This document shows positions 23,096-34,299 of a stretch of 64,000 bases of DNA, piece by piece; position 1 is the stretch's first letter; the number at the start of each line of letters is the position of its first letter. Below the pieces are notes generated by a model. The model was not told the DNA's origin. It saw only the letters and a program-made list of their open reading frames with translations, and did not search any database. The position numbers and the translations under genes were made by a program. Origin of the DNA: Solanum dulcamara (taxonomy: Eukaryota; Streptophyta; Magnoliopsida; Solanales; Solanaceae). Location: positions 9,488,449-9,552,448 of the forward strand of contig NC_077244.1 of assembly GCF_947179165.1 (NCBI RefSeq), in the 5' to 3' direction.

Positions 23096-25328
23096 GCCTA
23101 TTTTTTAAAATTTTGGAGAAAGGGCAATTTGGGAATTTGTCCCAAATTATATATGTATCAGCCTTAGCACGTTTTGGGACCATTTTCAATCCCTCACCCT
23201 CTCTCTAAAATGCCCTAGAAAATCCCTCTCTCTTCTTCTTCATCTTCTTCTTCTTCTTCTCCATTTCCAACAAGGATTTGTTCCAAGTGCTTCAAGATTT
23301 GAGTTCTCCATTGAAGACCCAACCAAAAGGTTTTCTTCAAGTCTTCTCTAAGGTATGTAAGGCTAACCTAAAATATGGATTGAGTTCTTCCATATACCTA
23401 TAGATGTGTTAGGTAGAAGTTGTGAAAGATTCCAACCTTTTATGAAGATTTTCCTTGAAATTTTCCTAAACCCTAGAACATTTTCGTAAGCTAGAAGTTG
23501 ATTGCTGTTTTTAATGACTCGAGTTACTAAATAGTTATCTTTCATAATTATTGGCTACAAATGTATCTTTGTATATAGATTTATAGATGTTGACGATATT
23601 CTTGAGTTGAGTTTTGTTGAGAGTATAGATTCATGTTTCATTCACATGAACCCAAGATGAGATTTCCTTGGTCATAATTTGTATTGAGTTGAGATGGATG
23701 GTTTTGTATATATGTGTATTGATTGGAATGAAAAGAATGAATTGGATAGTTAAGAATGTCCTTTTGCTTCCATAAATTGAACATAGGACTAAAATAAGGA
23801 TTTTGGAGTAGATGTTTGACGTTTGATGTGATGATGATATTTGACAATGATGTGATGATAATGTTTGATGATGATGATGATGTGATGATTATGTTTGATG
23901 ACGATGTAAATAATAGTATTTGACGATGATGTGAATGGAGAGGTTATGTTGATGAGGATGTTGTGTGATGAAGTGGATTGGAGTCTAATGTGATTTTGTG
24001 GTATGTGATGTGCATAATTTGAGTTGATTGGAGTCTTAGGAATATTTTGAAAATAAATGATCTTTTGAGGAAGAGCTTTAAATAAATTATTTGTGAACCT
24101 TTTTGCATAAACTATTTACACACTATTTTGAGTCTAAAGAATTATTAGTTTCATCTGTGATTCAAAAAGAGTTTAAGCATGAGTTGAGTTTGAAAAATCT
24201 TTTAATTATTTCCAACATGAGTATTTTGAGTATAAATGAGTTGAACATTTTTACATAAAAAAATGTCTATTTTGAGGTAGAGTTGAGGAGTTGGAATTAT
24301 ATTTTAAATGCATATAATATTTTCTACATCCATTGAGTTGAGATGGTATCCATTTAAAGAGAAGAGTTTGATGATTTGAGATGAGTCGATTTGAAAGAAG
24401 GTCCAATGAGGCCAGATTTGATTTGAGTTTTGAAAAGAGTCCAATGAGACTAAATGAGTTGATTTGAAAGAGTCCAATGAGACTAAATGTGTATTTTTAG
24501 TATTTTACTCACTTGATAGATATGAGCATATTGAGTCTTGGGAGGAGTATCGAGCACCGAATTGGGTAAGAGTATAGTCCATACTCGAACCAATAAACTA
24601 CGTCGCCAAACGTAGGAGGGGATGAAACCGTTAAAGTCGGATGCTTCCCATTTTATTGTCCTGACATTATAGGACTTGGTTGGATTGGATCCATGATTGG
24701 TTGATTCGTTCATACCCTGGCAAGGTATGAACGGACACGGAAACAACGTCGACTTGTTGTACTATCACTCGCTCATATGGTTATGGTTGTCGGTTAGAGA
24801 AACTCCTAATTGAATGGATTGTGCTTGATATGGTTGGTTTGATTGTGATTGAAGATGATTGAGTTGAATTGTAAAACATTGCATAATTCTAATTTGCATA
24901 TCTATTGAATTGAGTTGATTGCATATGATTGGATTGGATTGGATTGGGTTGGATATGTGATTGGATTGGATTAGATAATATGTGATTGAATTAGAGTTGA
25001 TGGTATGTGATCGGATTGGATTATGTGATATGTGATTGGATAGTGTACGATGGAAGGGTATATGATTTGATTGGATCGGATCATATTTGACCGGATTGAA
25101 CCGATTGTATATGATTAGATTGAATCGGATGATATAAGATTTAATTGAACTGTATTGTGTATGATTGGATTGGATTATATGATGTGTTATTGGTCTTTGT
25201 CTAAAAATGTATTCTTACTTTAGACTTATGACGCCTTATTTGAGCCTCTCTTATCTTTCTGATGTGAGATATTTGGATTGATGGTATTCTTCCTTGAGGT
25301 ATGTTTCATTCTGCCATATTACATACTT

Positions 25329-25443
25329 GTACATTCCATGTACTGACGTCCATTTGGACCTGCATCTTTTCATGATGCAGAGACAGGTTTAAGAGATCGT
25401 CAATAGGAGCATCATTCAGGATCTATTCTTATTCAGCGTATTG
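25329..25443 (+). other. Conserved palindromes and exon-like block (N1 3' LTR)
   Basis: GTACATTCCATGTAC at 25329-25343. Hairpin arms CTGCATC/GATGCAG at 25360-25380. A 63-nt block 25381-25443 between CAG and GTGAGTC. Confidence 0.6.
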
Positions 25444-26654
25444 GTGAGTCCTCCCCTACATTAGGAGGACACCGCTTATGTTATTCTTGCATTGAGTTAG
25501 CCCTTTTCATTTGATTTGAGGCAGCCATAAATATGTCATTGGCACCAATTAGATAGTACTGATAGAGTCTTTATAGAATAGATAGTGAAGGGTCGATTGA
25601 GTATTTCTTTTCCTAAATTATTCTTGTCAAACTATTTTTAATGGCAAATAGTAGAGTTGATCTGTTGGCCCATGGCCTTTATTCTTTGGGTGGGATTGAT
25701 GTTTTGAGATTCCCACCGAATATTCTCTTTATTTTTTTTTATTTTTTTTTGTCTTCCGCTGATTGAATGAATGAACGGATGTGTGATCAGGCTATGTGGT
25801 TCGCTTGGGAGCCAAAAATGGTTTTTGAGTGCCGGTCACATTTAGGGTACCCTCCCGGGGCGTGAAAATCATTTATACTCATATGACTCTCAATCAAATC
25901 AAATATGCAAATCACATATCATGTAGTCACATTGGACTCCAATCCATTTCATATCAAAATTTCATTATCAACATAACCTCTTCATCAATCATTTTTTCTT
26001 AATTAAATAAACATCATTCACCTCATCACCAAACCTCATTATTCACATCATCATCAAACATCTTTCTCCAAAATCCCCATTTACCTCTATATTCAATTTC
26101 ATTCACACTCATTAACAAAATACATCATCTCCCTTTGAAAGCAATATTTACATAAAAACTATCAATCTCAAACTCAAGATAAATTATAACAAAAAGAAAT
26201 CTCATCTTGGTTTCATGTGGCTGAAGACATGAATACATAATCTCAACAAACTCAACTCAAGAACAACATTAACACATATTAATAATATCCTAGGGTTTAG
26301 GAAAAATCCAAGAAAAACATTCGTAGAAAGTTCAAGTCTTTCACAATTTTCATCCAACACATCTATGGGGCATATGGAAGAACTCAATCCATATTTTAGG
26401 TTAGCATGACATACCTAGAAATGAAGAACATCTCACCAAAAATTAAAGACATGACTTGAAGATCTTGAATCCTTGAGCTTTTGAGAGGATTTTGTTGTAG
26501 ATGATTTGGAAGAGAAGAGGGGATGAAGATTAGGGTTCTTTAGAGAGGCAAAAGACTGAAATAATTATGGTCCAAAACATTCCTAGTTAGTGTATATATG
26601 TTTAGGGAAAAATTCCAAGTTGGCCTTCATCAAAATTCAAAAAAATCAGCTAAA

Positions 26655-26845
26655 ACCCTGCTGGCGCTATAGTGGCGCGCCGCACCATTGCAGCGCCAAG
26701 CCTAAAATTTTTGAAATCTGAAAAATGGGCTTAAAAACCTTCAAGTGCAATAGTGGTACGTTGCTCCAAGGGATAAACTACTGAGGCTAGTTTCGGGCGC
26801 TATAGTGGCGCCGGGTGCCACTGTAGCCCCAGACCTGAAATTTCT
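26655..26845 (-). repeat. GC-rich hairpin block (S2)
   Basis: GGCGCTATAGTGGCGCGCCGCACC-type repeats with the TAAACTACTGAGGC spacer, the reverse complement of the block in N1. More CpG decay is visible here (GTGGTACGTTGCTCC), fitting an older LTR. Confidence 0.75.
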
Positions 26846-27220
26846 GCAGTTATAGTCTATAGTAAAGTGGTCATAACTTTTGAGTCCGAACTCCAAAAAA
26901 TGCAATCTTACTGGCGTTGGAAAAAAGACTTAAAGAAATTTAATTTGATAGGTTATGGGCCACCTAATTCATTATCTTATAAGAGCTATGGTCGTTTGAA
27001 GTTGACCCTTATACTAACTCATCCGAAAACTTAATCGATAAACATTCTTTGGACTCAGTTTGGTGTTAGAGATCCCTTATGACCCTAAACCACATCTAAT
27101 ACTCTTCAAATACTTAGAAATTGATCCTAATTCGTATATAAAATTACAAGTCATTCGGTTCGAGTCTAAACACATGTGAAGAAATGTTCGAGTCTTTGCA
27201 AATAAATTTTGGGTGTTACA

Positions 27221-29119
27221 TATCAAGTACATGTTTATTGGATATGACACGAGTTTAAAAGGATACAAGTTATACAACCCAAACAAATAATAAGGTGGTG
27301 GTGAGTCATGAAGTTGAATTTGATGAAGAAGTGGCATGGAATTGGGAGACTCAGGGAAGAAAGAACGTACGATTTTCTTCCATACTTTGGAGATGAAAAA
27401 GAATAGGAGATCATGGAACCTACACAGGATGTTACCCCACCTGCTTCACCAACAAATATTGTATCTCTGTCTACTCAAGAGAGTTCAAGTGAAAGGTCGA
27501 ATATAATGCGGATCATCCAAGAACTCTATGATAACATAGAAGAAGTTACGAATTTTGATTTTTTATGTTGTCTTTTTGCTGATAATGAACCAATGAATTT
27601 TGATGAAGTTGTTATAGACAAAAGGTGGAGAAAAGCCATGGAGGAGGAAATCTAGTCAATCAAGAATAATAACACTTGGGAATTAACAACTCTTCCCAAG
27701 GATTATCGAACAATTGGAATCAAATGGGTATACAAGACAAATAAAAATGCTCATTGAGAAGTAGAAAAATACAAGGCAATACTTATGGCTAAAGTCTACA
27801 AACAATGGCATGACATTGACTACAAGCAAGTCTATGCACCCATTTCCTGCAAGGAGACAATTCGTCTATTGATTTCTTTGGCAGCACAAGTGAAGTGGAA
27901 AATCCATCAACTAAATGTCAAATCGACATTCTTAAATGTAGTTCTTGAAGAAGGGGTCTATGTTGAGAACCATTGGGATTTGTGATAAAACAATCATGAA
28001 GATAAGGTGTTGAGGTTGAAGAATGCCTTATATGGGTTGAAGCAATCTCCAAGAGCGCGGAATAGTCGCATTGACAAGTATTTTCAAGACAATAGATTTA
28101 CTTGTCGTCTCCATGAATATGCTCTTTACATTAAAGTTCATACTAATAAAGATATTCTGCTTGTTTCTCTTTATGTTGTTGGTCTTATTCTGATGGGTAA
28201 TAACCTAGTTTTGTTTGAAGCTTTCAAGAAAGCTATGTCCCTTGAGTTAGAGATGACGGACATAGGGCTCATGTCATATTACTTGGTCCTAGAAGTGAAA
28301 CAAATGGAAGAAGGCATCTTTATATCTTAAGAGATCTATACAAAGGAGATTTTGAAGAAGTTCAACATGTTCGATTTCAACCTTGTGAACACCTCAACGG
28401 AAAGTGGAATAAAATTGTCAAAGTTTGATGATGGTGAGAAGGTAGACTCCACTTTTTTCAAAGGTCTCGTGGGGAGTCTAGGGTACTTGACATGTACGAG
28501 ACCAGATATACTCTTTCCAGTTAGAGTAGTAAGCCACTTTATGGAAGCTCCTGGCTCCACTCACTTAAAGGCCACTAAAAGAATTCTTCATTACCTAAAA
28601 GGTACAATCAATCTTGGGCTATTTTATTCTTCTTCTAATTATTTTAACCTTGTGGGATATTGTGATAGTGATTATGCGGGAGATGTTAATGATAGAAAAA
28701 GAACATCTAGTTTTGTGATTTTCTTGGGTGATTGTGTTATTTCTTGGAGTTCAAAGAAATAATCTATTATTACTCTCTCGACTTGTAAAGCTGAATAGGT
28801 GGCAGCAACATCATGTACATGTCATGCTATTTGGTTGAGAAGATTATTGAAGGAACTCAATATGCCACAAATTGAAGCCATAATGATTTGTGTTGATAAC
28901 AAATCTGTGCAAGCACTTGCCAAGAATCTAGTGTTTCATGTTCGGAGAAAGCATATAGACACAAGATATCATTTTATCCGAGAATGCATTGCCAAGAAAG
29001 AGGTAGAACTCAAGTATGTGAAATCTCATGATCAAGTTGCGGATATCTTTACAAAGCCTCTCAAATTTGAACATTTTCAGAGATTGATATCAAGCCATGG
29101 AATAAAGAAGAAAAATTAA
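27221..29119 (+). pseudogene. Cop1 integrase end, reverse transcriptase and RNase H
   Basis: Directly after S2 the integrase tail resumes (FIGYDTSLKGYKLYNP). The reverse transcriptase follows: the WRKAMEEEI start near 27631, WVYKTN, YAPISCKETIRLLISLAA, LNVKSTFLN (usual DVK-AFLNG), and RLKNALYGLKQSPRA. The catalytic YVDD box reads YVVG here (near 28172), so polymerase activity is lost. RNase H shows GYCDSDYAGD, and the C-terminus has ADIFTKPL ending at about 29119. At least six in-frame stops are visible. Order and motifs are those of Ty1/copia, perhaps Tork/Tnt1-like, which I cannot confirm. Confidence 0.9.
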
Positions 29120-29135
29120 AATTAAGGGAGAGATT
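29120..29135 (+). other. Cop1 polypurine tract
   Basis: AAGGGAGAGAT, just before TGTGGAAATC of the 3' LTR. Confidence 0.85.
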
Positions 29136-29232
29136 TGTGGAAATCAAATGTTGGTGGGATTGGTAGCCACATTTGTTGAAATTAATAGTAAAATTTTGGT
29201 GAAAGTTGGTAGCCAAACTTTGTAGAAATTGG
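29136..29232 (+). repeat. Cop1 3' LTR, truncated after 97 bp
   Basis: Nearly identical to 9548-9644, then similarity stops abruptly at TTGTAGAAATTGG. About 390 bp of the LTR is missing. Confidence 0.88.
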
Positions 29233-29509
29233 TGTTACCTTTAATTTGCAAGACTGAATCAATTGGAATACCAAGACATTTCCATCAACAATATTGTATG
29301 GAATGGATTAAACCATTTGATTCTGATATGTGGCAAAAGTAGAGAAAATTAAGGTCGACCGTAATAATATGAAGGTCTGAGTTTAGTGTCCAGACGTACT
29401 CATTATGTATGGTGACTTTTTAAAAATGCCATCTTAAGATACTGGAGAAACTTAGAATCTTGTCACGTCAGTGAGTTTGAATAAAGGGTATATTGGTAAC
29501 TGGACTAAA
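29233..29509. other. Unassigned sequence between Cop1 and the cold-shock repeats
   Basis: No open frame, repeat or motif I can support. Confidence 0.4.
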
Positions 29510-30293
29510 CTGAAATACTTGACGGTTTCCTTAGCTCTCTGTCCATTCTCACTCACAACAGAAACCTTAAGATTCATATTATCAAGTTGACAACAGATAG
29601 GAGAGAAGAAACTCAAGTCTGCAGGTCAAATAAATAGCATCCATCTTGGTTATATACTGACCTTCAAAATAAAGATACAAAGTGACCATATTTGATGACC
29701 ACCACTGGTGCATTCACAAGCAAAATAACCTTCCTCACCACACTTCTAGCAACTGCCACTATGGGAACCACCTAAGACAATATCGGTAACATCACCATCA
29801 AATAAGCTATAGAAACACTAAGATCTGATAACAACCTGGTTAACAGAGTGATCATCACTGAATCACTTGATGGCCCCTTTGCTCTCTGTCAGTTCTCACT
29901 CATAAACAGAAACCCTGGTGCATTTACAGGAAAAATGACCATCCTCACCCCGTTTATAGAAGTCGTCTCTATGGGAACCTCTTGATATAAGGCCAATCAC
30001 GTCGCCATCAAATAGGCTATGGAAAAACTCAGATTTGATACCAGAAAAGTGATAATAGAGATCGTCACTGAACCACTTAATGGTTCTCTTAACTCTCTGT
30101 CCAGTCTCACTCACAAAAACAAACCCTAAAATTCATATTTTCAAGTGGATAGTAGATAGGAGTAGCAGAAATTCAAGTCTGTAGATCAAAGCAATAACAT
30201 CCATCTGGATGATATATTGACCTGCAAGTTAAATATATAAAAGCAACCATATTCGGCGACAACTATTGGTACATTCACAGGAAATATAATCGT
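29510..30293 (-). pseudogene. Tandem cold-shock-domain / zinc-knuckle pseudogene fragments
   Basis: Minus strand. The best copy (29896-30114) starts MSETGQRVKRTIKWFSDD, the N-terminus of plant cold-shock-domain proteins (usual TVKWFSDQKGFGFI). It jumps to a FSGIKSEFFHSL stretch (usual VHQSGIKSEGFRSL), then SRGS and a CCHC knuckle decayed to YKRGEDGHFSCKC. Cold-shock proteins bind and unwind RNA. A second copy (about 29700-29890) gives KCGEEGYFACEC, and a third start lies at 29530. A knuckle tail (ISCECT) opens the array at about 30260-30290. The RNP1 core KGFGFI is missing in every copy. Stops and frameshifts make them pseudogenes. A 5' leader-like stretch (30120-30240) recurs at 29550-29680. 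Confidence 0.72.
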
Positions 30294-30400
30294 TGATGTG
30301 TCACCAAAATACGACATTTACGACTCTTAAAACAAGGAGTTATTGTTAGTTCTTATGCACATTTTTAGTTTGATATTTATTTTTAGTTAGTTTTTAGGGA
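30294..30400 (-). repeat. K': terminal piece of a K-family LTR
   Basis: It is the reverse complement of 63185-63284 with moderate divergence. Both copies share ACATCA and then diverge: here directly into the cold-shock fragment, in K into interior sequence. The rest of this LTR is cut off by Cop2 at 30401. Confidence 0.8.
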
Positions 30401-31213
30401 TGTTAGAATATATGAGTCCACCATGTAAGTTAGGGGACCAGGTCCCTTGACACAATCAGTCAATAAAATGTTTGAGTTAAGTGCGTAAAGTAAAATGACA
30501 CATGATGTTTACATGGAAAACCTTCTTTCCCAAGGAAGGAAAAAACCATGACCTGACCTTTAGGATTTAGCTGTCAATCTTCACTACGGTGCAAAAGCAA
30601 AGTAAACTATTACAACTTATTGTACCTAGTTACTAACCCACTTCACTCCCTTGCTTGCAACAACACTATTACAAGCCTCAAGCCTAAGTAATGTAACTAT
30701 TGCCCACTATACCACCGCTCCTCAAAGATGTAGACTTTCAAACACACTCCAAAACTAACTCTAGCAATGAAGTCATAGTAAAACAATACATCTGCAAATA
30801 ATCAAGATTCCTTTATACATCAGGAACTGATTTTACAATGTTACAAATAAAACTCAAACTATAACATAACTACAATGAACACTATCTTGAGCAGCTCTAT
30901 CAAGTCCCGTGCAGCTTTTGTTGAAGTTCTTCTTTTCTTGAGAGAGCACCAACACATGTTTTTGTTGTCAAATCTTGGAGTGAAGAACTTGCTTACTTGG
31001 TTGTCCAAGGTTTTTATATATACCTTGGAAATCCACAACCTAGGATGCATATGATTGGCTCCAGTTCTGTTGTCTTTGCTGGCTTTACCAACCCCAGCAG
31101 AGAATGGCAGCTTTACAGCTGGCTAATCTGCAACTTGACTTACTTATGGAACCAAGTCGACCAGGTTCATGTATCATGTCCTGTAGTTTGTTGATCATCA
31201 AAACTAAATAACA
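30401..31213 (-). repeat. Cop2 3' LTR
   Basis: Plus-strand ends TGTTAGAATA and AAATAACA form an inverted TGTTA/TAACA. Length 813 bp. No second copy is in the window, so the boundaries rest on the end motifs, the abrupt end of K' and the adjacent purine tract. Confidence 0.75.
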
Positions 31214-31231
31214 TTTTCCCCCTTTTTTGAT
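31214..31231 (-). other. Cop2 polypurine tract
   Basis: Minus strand CAAAAAAGGGGGAAAA just before the 3' LTR. Confidence 0.8.
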
Positions 31232-31639
31232 AATGATAAGCTATGCAAGTCAACAAATTTTTCCCTATCAACAAGTTCCCTCTATCAACAATAACTTCTC
31301 TTGTGTTATCTTCCTTTGCGTTTGTTTCCCACTAATCCAACCAGGTCAACCAAATAAAATTGCAGAAATAGAAACTTCCTATCCCTAAGTCAGTTACACA
31401 CCTTCCCCCTTTTGGCATCATAAAAAAGGAACACAGTAAACCAAACTAGCAAAGTCTACAAGAAGGTAAATTCATGGCCACTAGGGCAACACTGAACATG
31501 AGTAGGATTAGTAGAAAGTCAAGAATCAGGCAGTAGAACAAACTATCAACAAATTCATATTAAACCAGACTAGCATTACATTATACTAAAGAAGAACTAC
31601 ATAAGATTAACACATAAACTGCCAATAGAGGGGATAAGA

Positions 31640-33745
31640 GGATAAACTGAGGAATTAGGAGGAGGATTTGGGAGTAAGGGACTAAAGAAGGAGAGTCATT
31701 CTAGTATTACTGTCAGCATGAGCCTGAAGTAACTACTGAGTGAGAGTTTAAACCTCAGTAGTAAGAGTGGCATTTTCATCTTTTAACTCAATAATTTCAC
31801 CTGAACCAGGTCCCTTAGTCTGAGCCAGCAATAACTGGGCTTAAGACTTGAAATCTCAGCATCTCGGCGTGCTAGTGTCACTGTCATTTCTTCCAAATCC
31901 TGCTTCAATTTTTTCTCCTGCTCCAAGAGATCAGACATCGGAGACTTATACTTGTTGCCATTTATACATTAACACTCTAGAAGGGTGAAATGAGTGAATA
32001 CTTGCTTGACAGTACCCTTAACACCCTTGCCTACCTTCACACCAAAATGCTTGAAGACTAGGTTAAGAAAATACCCATAACCTAACCCATGCTTCCCATC
32101 TCTCACCTTCATTATTTTATGAATATGCTACAGCATAATGGCGATAAGGTTAATAGGTTCCAGTTTGCTAAGTATTTCCATCAGAAACAAGTCGACTAAA
32201 GATGCAACCATCCTTCTTTCTAATCCGGAAAAAAGAACCTTATTCACAATCTCAAAGTAGAGTTGATATTGGCCTTTCAAACAAATTTAAGGAACACTTG
32301 CACCACTCAACCCTTGTAGCTTACTAGATTCAATGATAAACGTGGGTGAGGGAACTGCTTGGTCCATAGATGTAACTCCCTCCTTTGGAACTCTAAGAAT
32401 GTTCCCTAGAATTTCCTCAGAAATGTTTAACATGATGCCACCCACTATCATGTTGAGACTACCATTACTTGCAAAGTCCATATTACAATAAAATTTGAGT
32501 ACCTCATTTTCATGAGAAGTGGGAACAGGACACTCAAATAAAGATATCTACCCTTAAATTTCAACTACATCAACTAGGTCCCTCATGCCTGGAATAGCAT
32601 GGGCTTTAGGGTCAAAAGTTTTACCACTCAACACCTTCTGAGTGCGCATAATTTTGACTCTCTCAGCTATGCTCAAAACATTTTCCTTTTTTCCTTTTTA
32701 TTGGGTGGACCTGGTTCCCTTTCAAGAGCACATTTCTTCATACTGATAGGCTTCTTCCCCTTGGCAGTTCTTGTGCATTTCTTTTTACCCTCTTTGGACA
32801 TAACAACTGAAACTTCACCCATCCTATTCTTTGTAGTAGCAACCACATCCTCGAAAATGGTATCACTATACTTAGCACCTTAAGACACATCAATTACCAG
32901 ATTATCTGGAGTAGGATCCTTGGCAGTCCTTGCATGATATCATAGTACCCTTCATTGCAAAGTTTTTTATTTGCTTTTCTCGATGGCATCACTAAGTAAC
33001 CTCTTTTGAGTGCTTCGAGTGGGTTTTCTAGGAAACTCCAAAATGACTTTCTTAGCTTTCTTAGATGTCTTCTCAAATTTCTTAGGGATTACAGCTTTTT
33101 CTGGAACCACAATTTTTTCATCTAATGGATCACTCACACCAGTCTTTTGAGAAGTTGGATTCCTTTTCTATCAAGTTTTCTTTGCACTGATTTTTCCGTG
33201 CAAACCAGGTCACAAAAGGCATCTCATCTTCATCCTTTTCTTCTTCCTCAATTGGTACCCTAGGTAACTCTTGTACTAGGGTCTAATCAAAGAAGGGCTA
33301 TAATCCAACAACTGTAACATCGGCTGATTTCTCTTTTTCATCAAATAAGAGAGAATTGATTCCATCCTCTCTCATCTCAACTAGACTTTGGACAACCCAT
33401 TCCTCTTCTACTGCCAATATGTTTGACCCAGTAATACGTTCAACAGGAAAATCTCCATAAAAAAGGCGCTGATACATATTTGAGCATATTGGACTAGGTT
33501 GAGTTAAACAAGTATTGTCAACTGACAGTTCATTCTTAGGAGAGTGAAGGTTAGGCTTTACCATGAAATGAATGAAATTCTGCGGTGATGACTCTAGAGA
33601 TTTAGAGATCTCAAGAGTTGGAGAACAGGTGGTTGTGCTTTCATGTGGAGGAGCGGATGGGGGAGATGTGTATATACAAGAGGTGACCAAAACTTGACTA
33701 GAGGAGTGAGTAATTTCAGTTTTTGATGGGTGTTCACTCATCAAA
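31640..33745 (-). pseudogene. Cop2 env-like extra ORF, degenerate
   Basis: Minus strand, broken into frames. The first (33298-33744) starts MMSEHPSKTE and is Ser/Thr/Pro-rich, then contains YQRLFYGDFPVERI. A basic segment follows (about 32894-33076). Next comes LNISEEILGNILRVPKEGV (near 32400), like the core of the 'putative plant transposon protein' region found in SIRE-type extra ORFs. Then GLGYGYFLNLVFKHFGV, and finally a heptad-rich stretch (LLEQEKKLKQDLEEMTVTL, near 31900) that should form a coiled coil. Known SIRE elements carry such an ORF after pol; its function is unproven. At least four stops or shifts are present. Confidence 0.7.
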
Positions 33746-34299
33746 CTTTATGGGTGCGATGCATGTTCAAACATTTGGGGGTTTTCAAAGGGAGGTGGCT
33801 CACAAGACATGCTTTGAGAGAAGAAACAAATGGTGGAAGAGGGATTATTTATTTTGAGTGGATAGATGACTTTGGATTTGAGAAAGAGAAAGAGAGATTT
33901 TTTAAGGAGAGTGAGCAAAAGTTTAAATTTGGCAGGGGTTATAATGAGATTGAAGAGAGGTGTTTGGTCCCTATTGTAGCGTCGCTTGAGTGTTTAGTAT
34001 GAAAAGACATTAATTCAGAAAAGGGTTGTTTGACACATGGCAGTTTTAGCATTTTCTAGAATATAGTTCAAAATCAATATTTAGAGTGCTAACCTGTGAG
34101 TAGGGACTTGGTCCCTCTCAAGTTTGAGTGTCTATTGTTTAAATCTATCTTTCCATTTCCTTTCATTTATTTGATCAACCATGGGTGTATACCTGCATAG
34201 GTATAAAACTGAATTTAGACTTCATGTATACAGTAGGAGTAAGGATACTTGTGTCCTGAATCTAGCCAATAGAATGGAGTGAATAAACCACTTAGTTGG

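Larger units (their letters stand above)
13944..25867 (+). mobile_element. N1: non-autonomous long-LTR retrotransposon (LARD-like), TSD ATCAT
   Basis: It has a perfect TSD, ATCAT at 13939-13943 and 25868-25872. The 5' LTR runs 13944-20701 (about 3.43 kb without S3) and the 3' LTR 22381-25867 (3.49 kb). An iMet primer site follows the 5' LTR and AAGGGGGAGATA precedes the 3' LTR. The 1.68-kb interior has no gag or pol. The two LTRs are nearly identical over long stretches; for example the reading frames at 18480-18689 and 23638-23847 give the same 69 residues. This points to a recent insertion. It sits in an LTR (S2) of its own family. LTR, leader and polypurine tract match ChrA, so a ChrA-like element probably supplied its proteins. 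Confidence 0.95.
22381..25867 (+). repeat. N1 3' LTR
   Basis: Starts TGTAACACCCCCC and ends GGGGCGTGAAA (the terminal CA is mutated). It includes a GC-rich block (about 22795-23095), a core promoter with palindrome (23125-23157), a donor-like site (23352/23353), GAT- and GATTG-rich arrays and the conserved hairpins. Confidence 0.93.
12209..27220 (-). mobile_element. S2: solo LTR of the L family, inserted in Cop1 pol, split by N1
   Basis: Its plus-strand left end is TGTCAAGCCCTGGG and its right end GTGTTACA, the reverse complement of L-family ends, so it lies on the minus strand. Without N1 it is about 3.08 kb (12209-13943 plus 25873-27220). Flanks are TGTCA (12204-12208) and TATCA (27221-27225), a TSD with one mismatch. 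The Cop1 reading frame resumes at the same codon on the far side when the insertion and one target copy are disregarded, which confirms the boundaries. There is no interior or second LTR. Confidence 0.9.
9548..29232 (+). mobile_element. Cop1: Ty1/copia retrotransposon carrying a nested insertion stack
   Basis: The 5' LTR (9548-10033), iMet primer site, gag, protease, integrase, reverse transcriptase, RNase H, polypurine tract and the first 97 bp of the 3' LTR (29136-29232) follow in copia order on the plus strand. The element is cut inside pol by S2 at 12208/12209 and resumes at 27221. The coding region has several in-frame stops and a frameshift. The 3' LTR is truncated, so no TSD can be read. 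Protease before integrase before reverse transcriptase identifies copia rather than gypsy. Confidence 0.92.

Noticed and set aside
32599..32883. Hydrophobic plus-strand ORF, a candidate membrane protein.
   Set aside because: It is the antisense of the Cop2 env-like region, whose minus-strand motifs are more convincing.
33730..34002. A 90-codon plus-strand ORF upstream of the Cop2 pol end.
   Set aside because: No motif; it is antisense to the Cop2 region between pol and the extra ORF, and probably chance.
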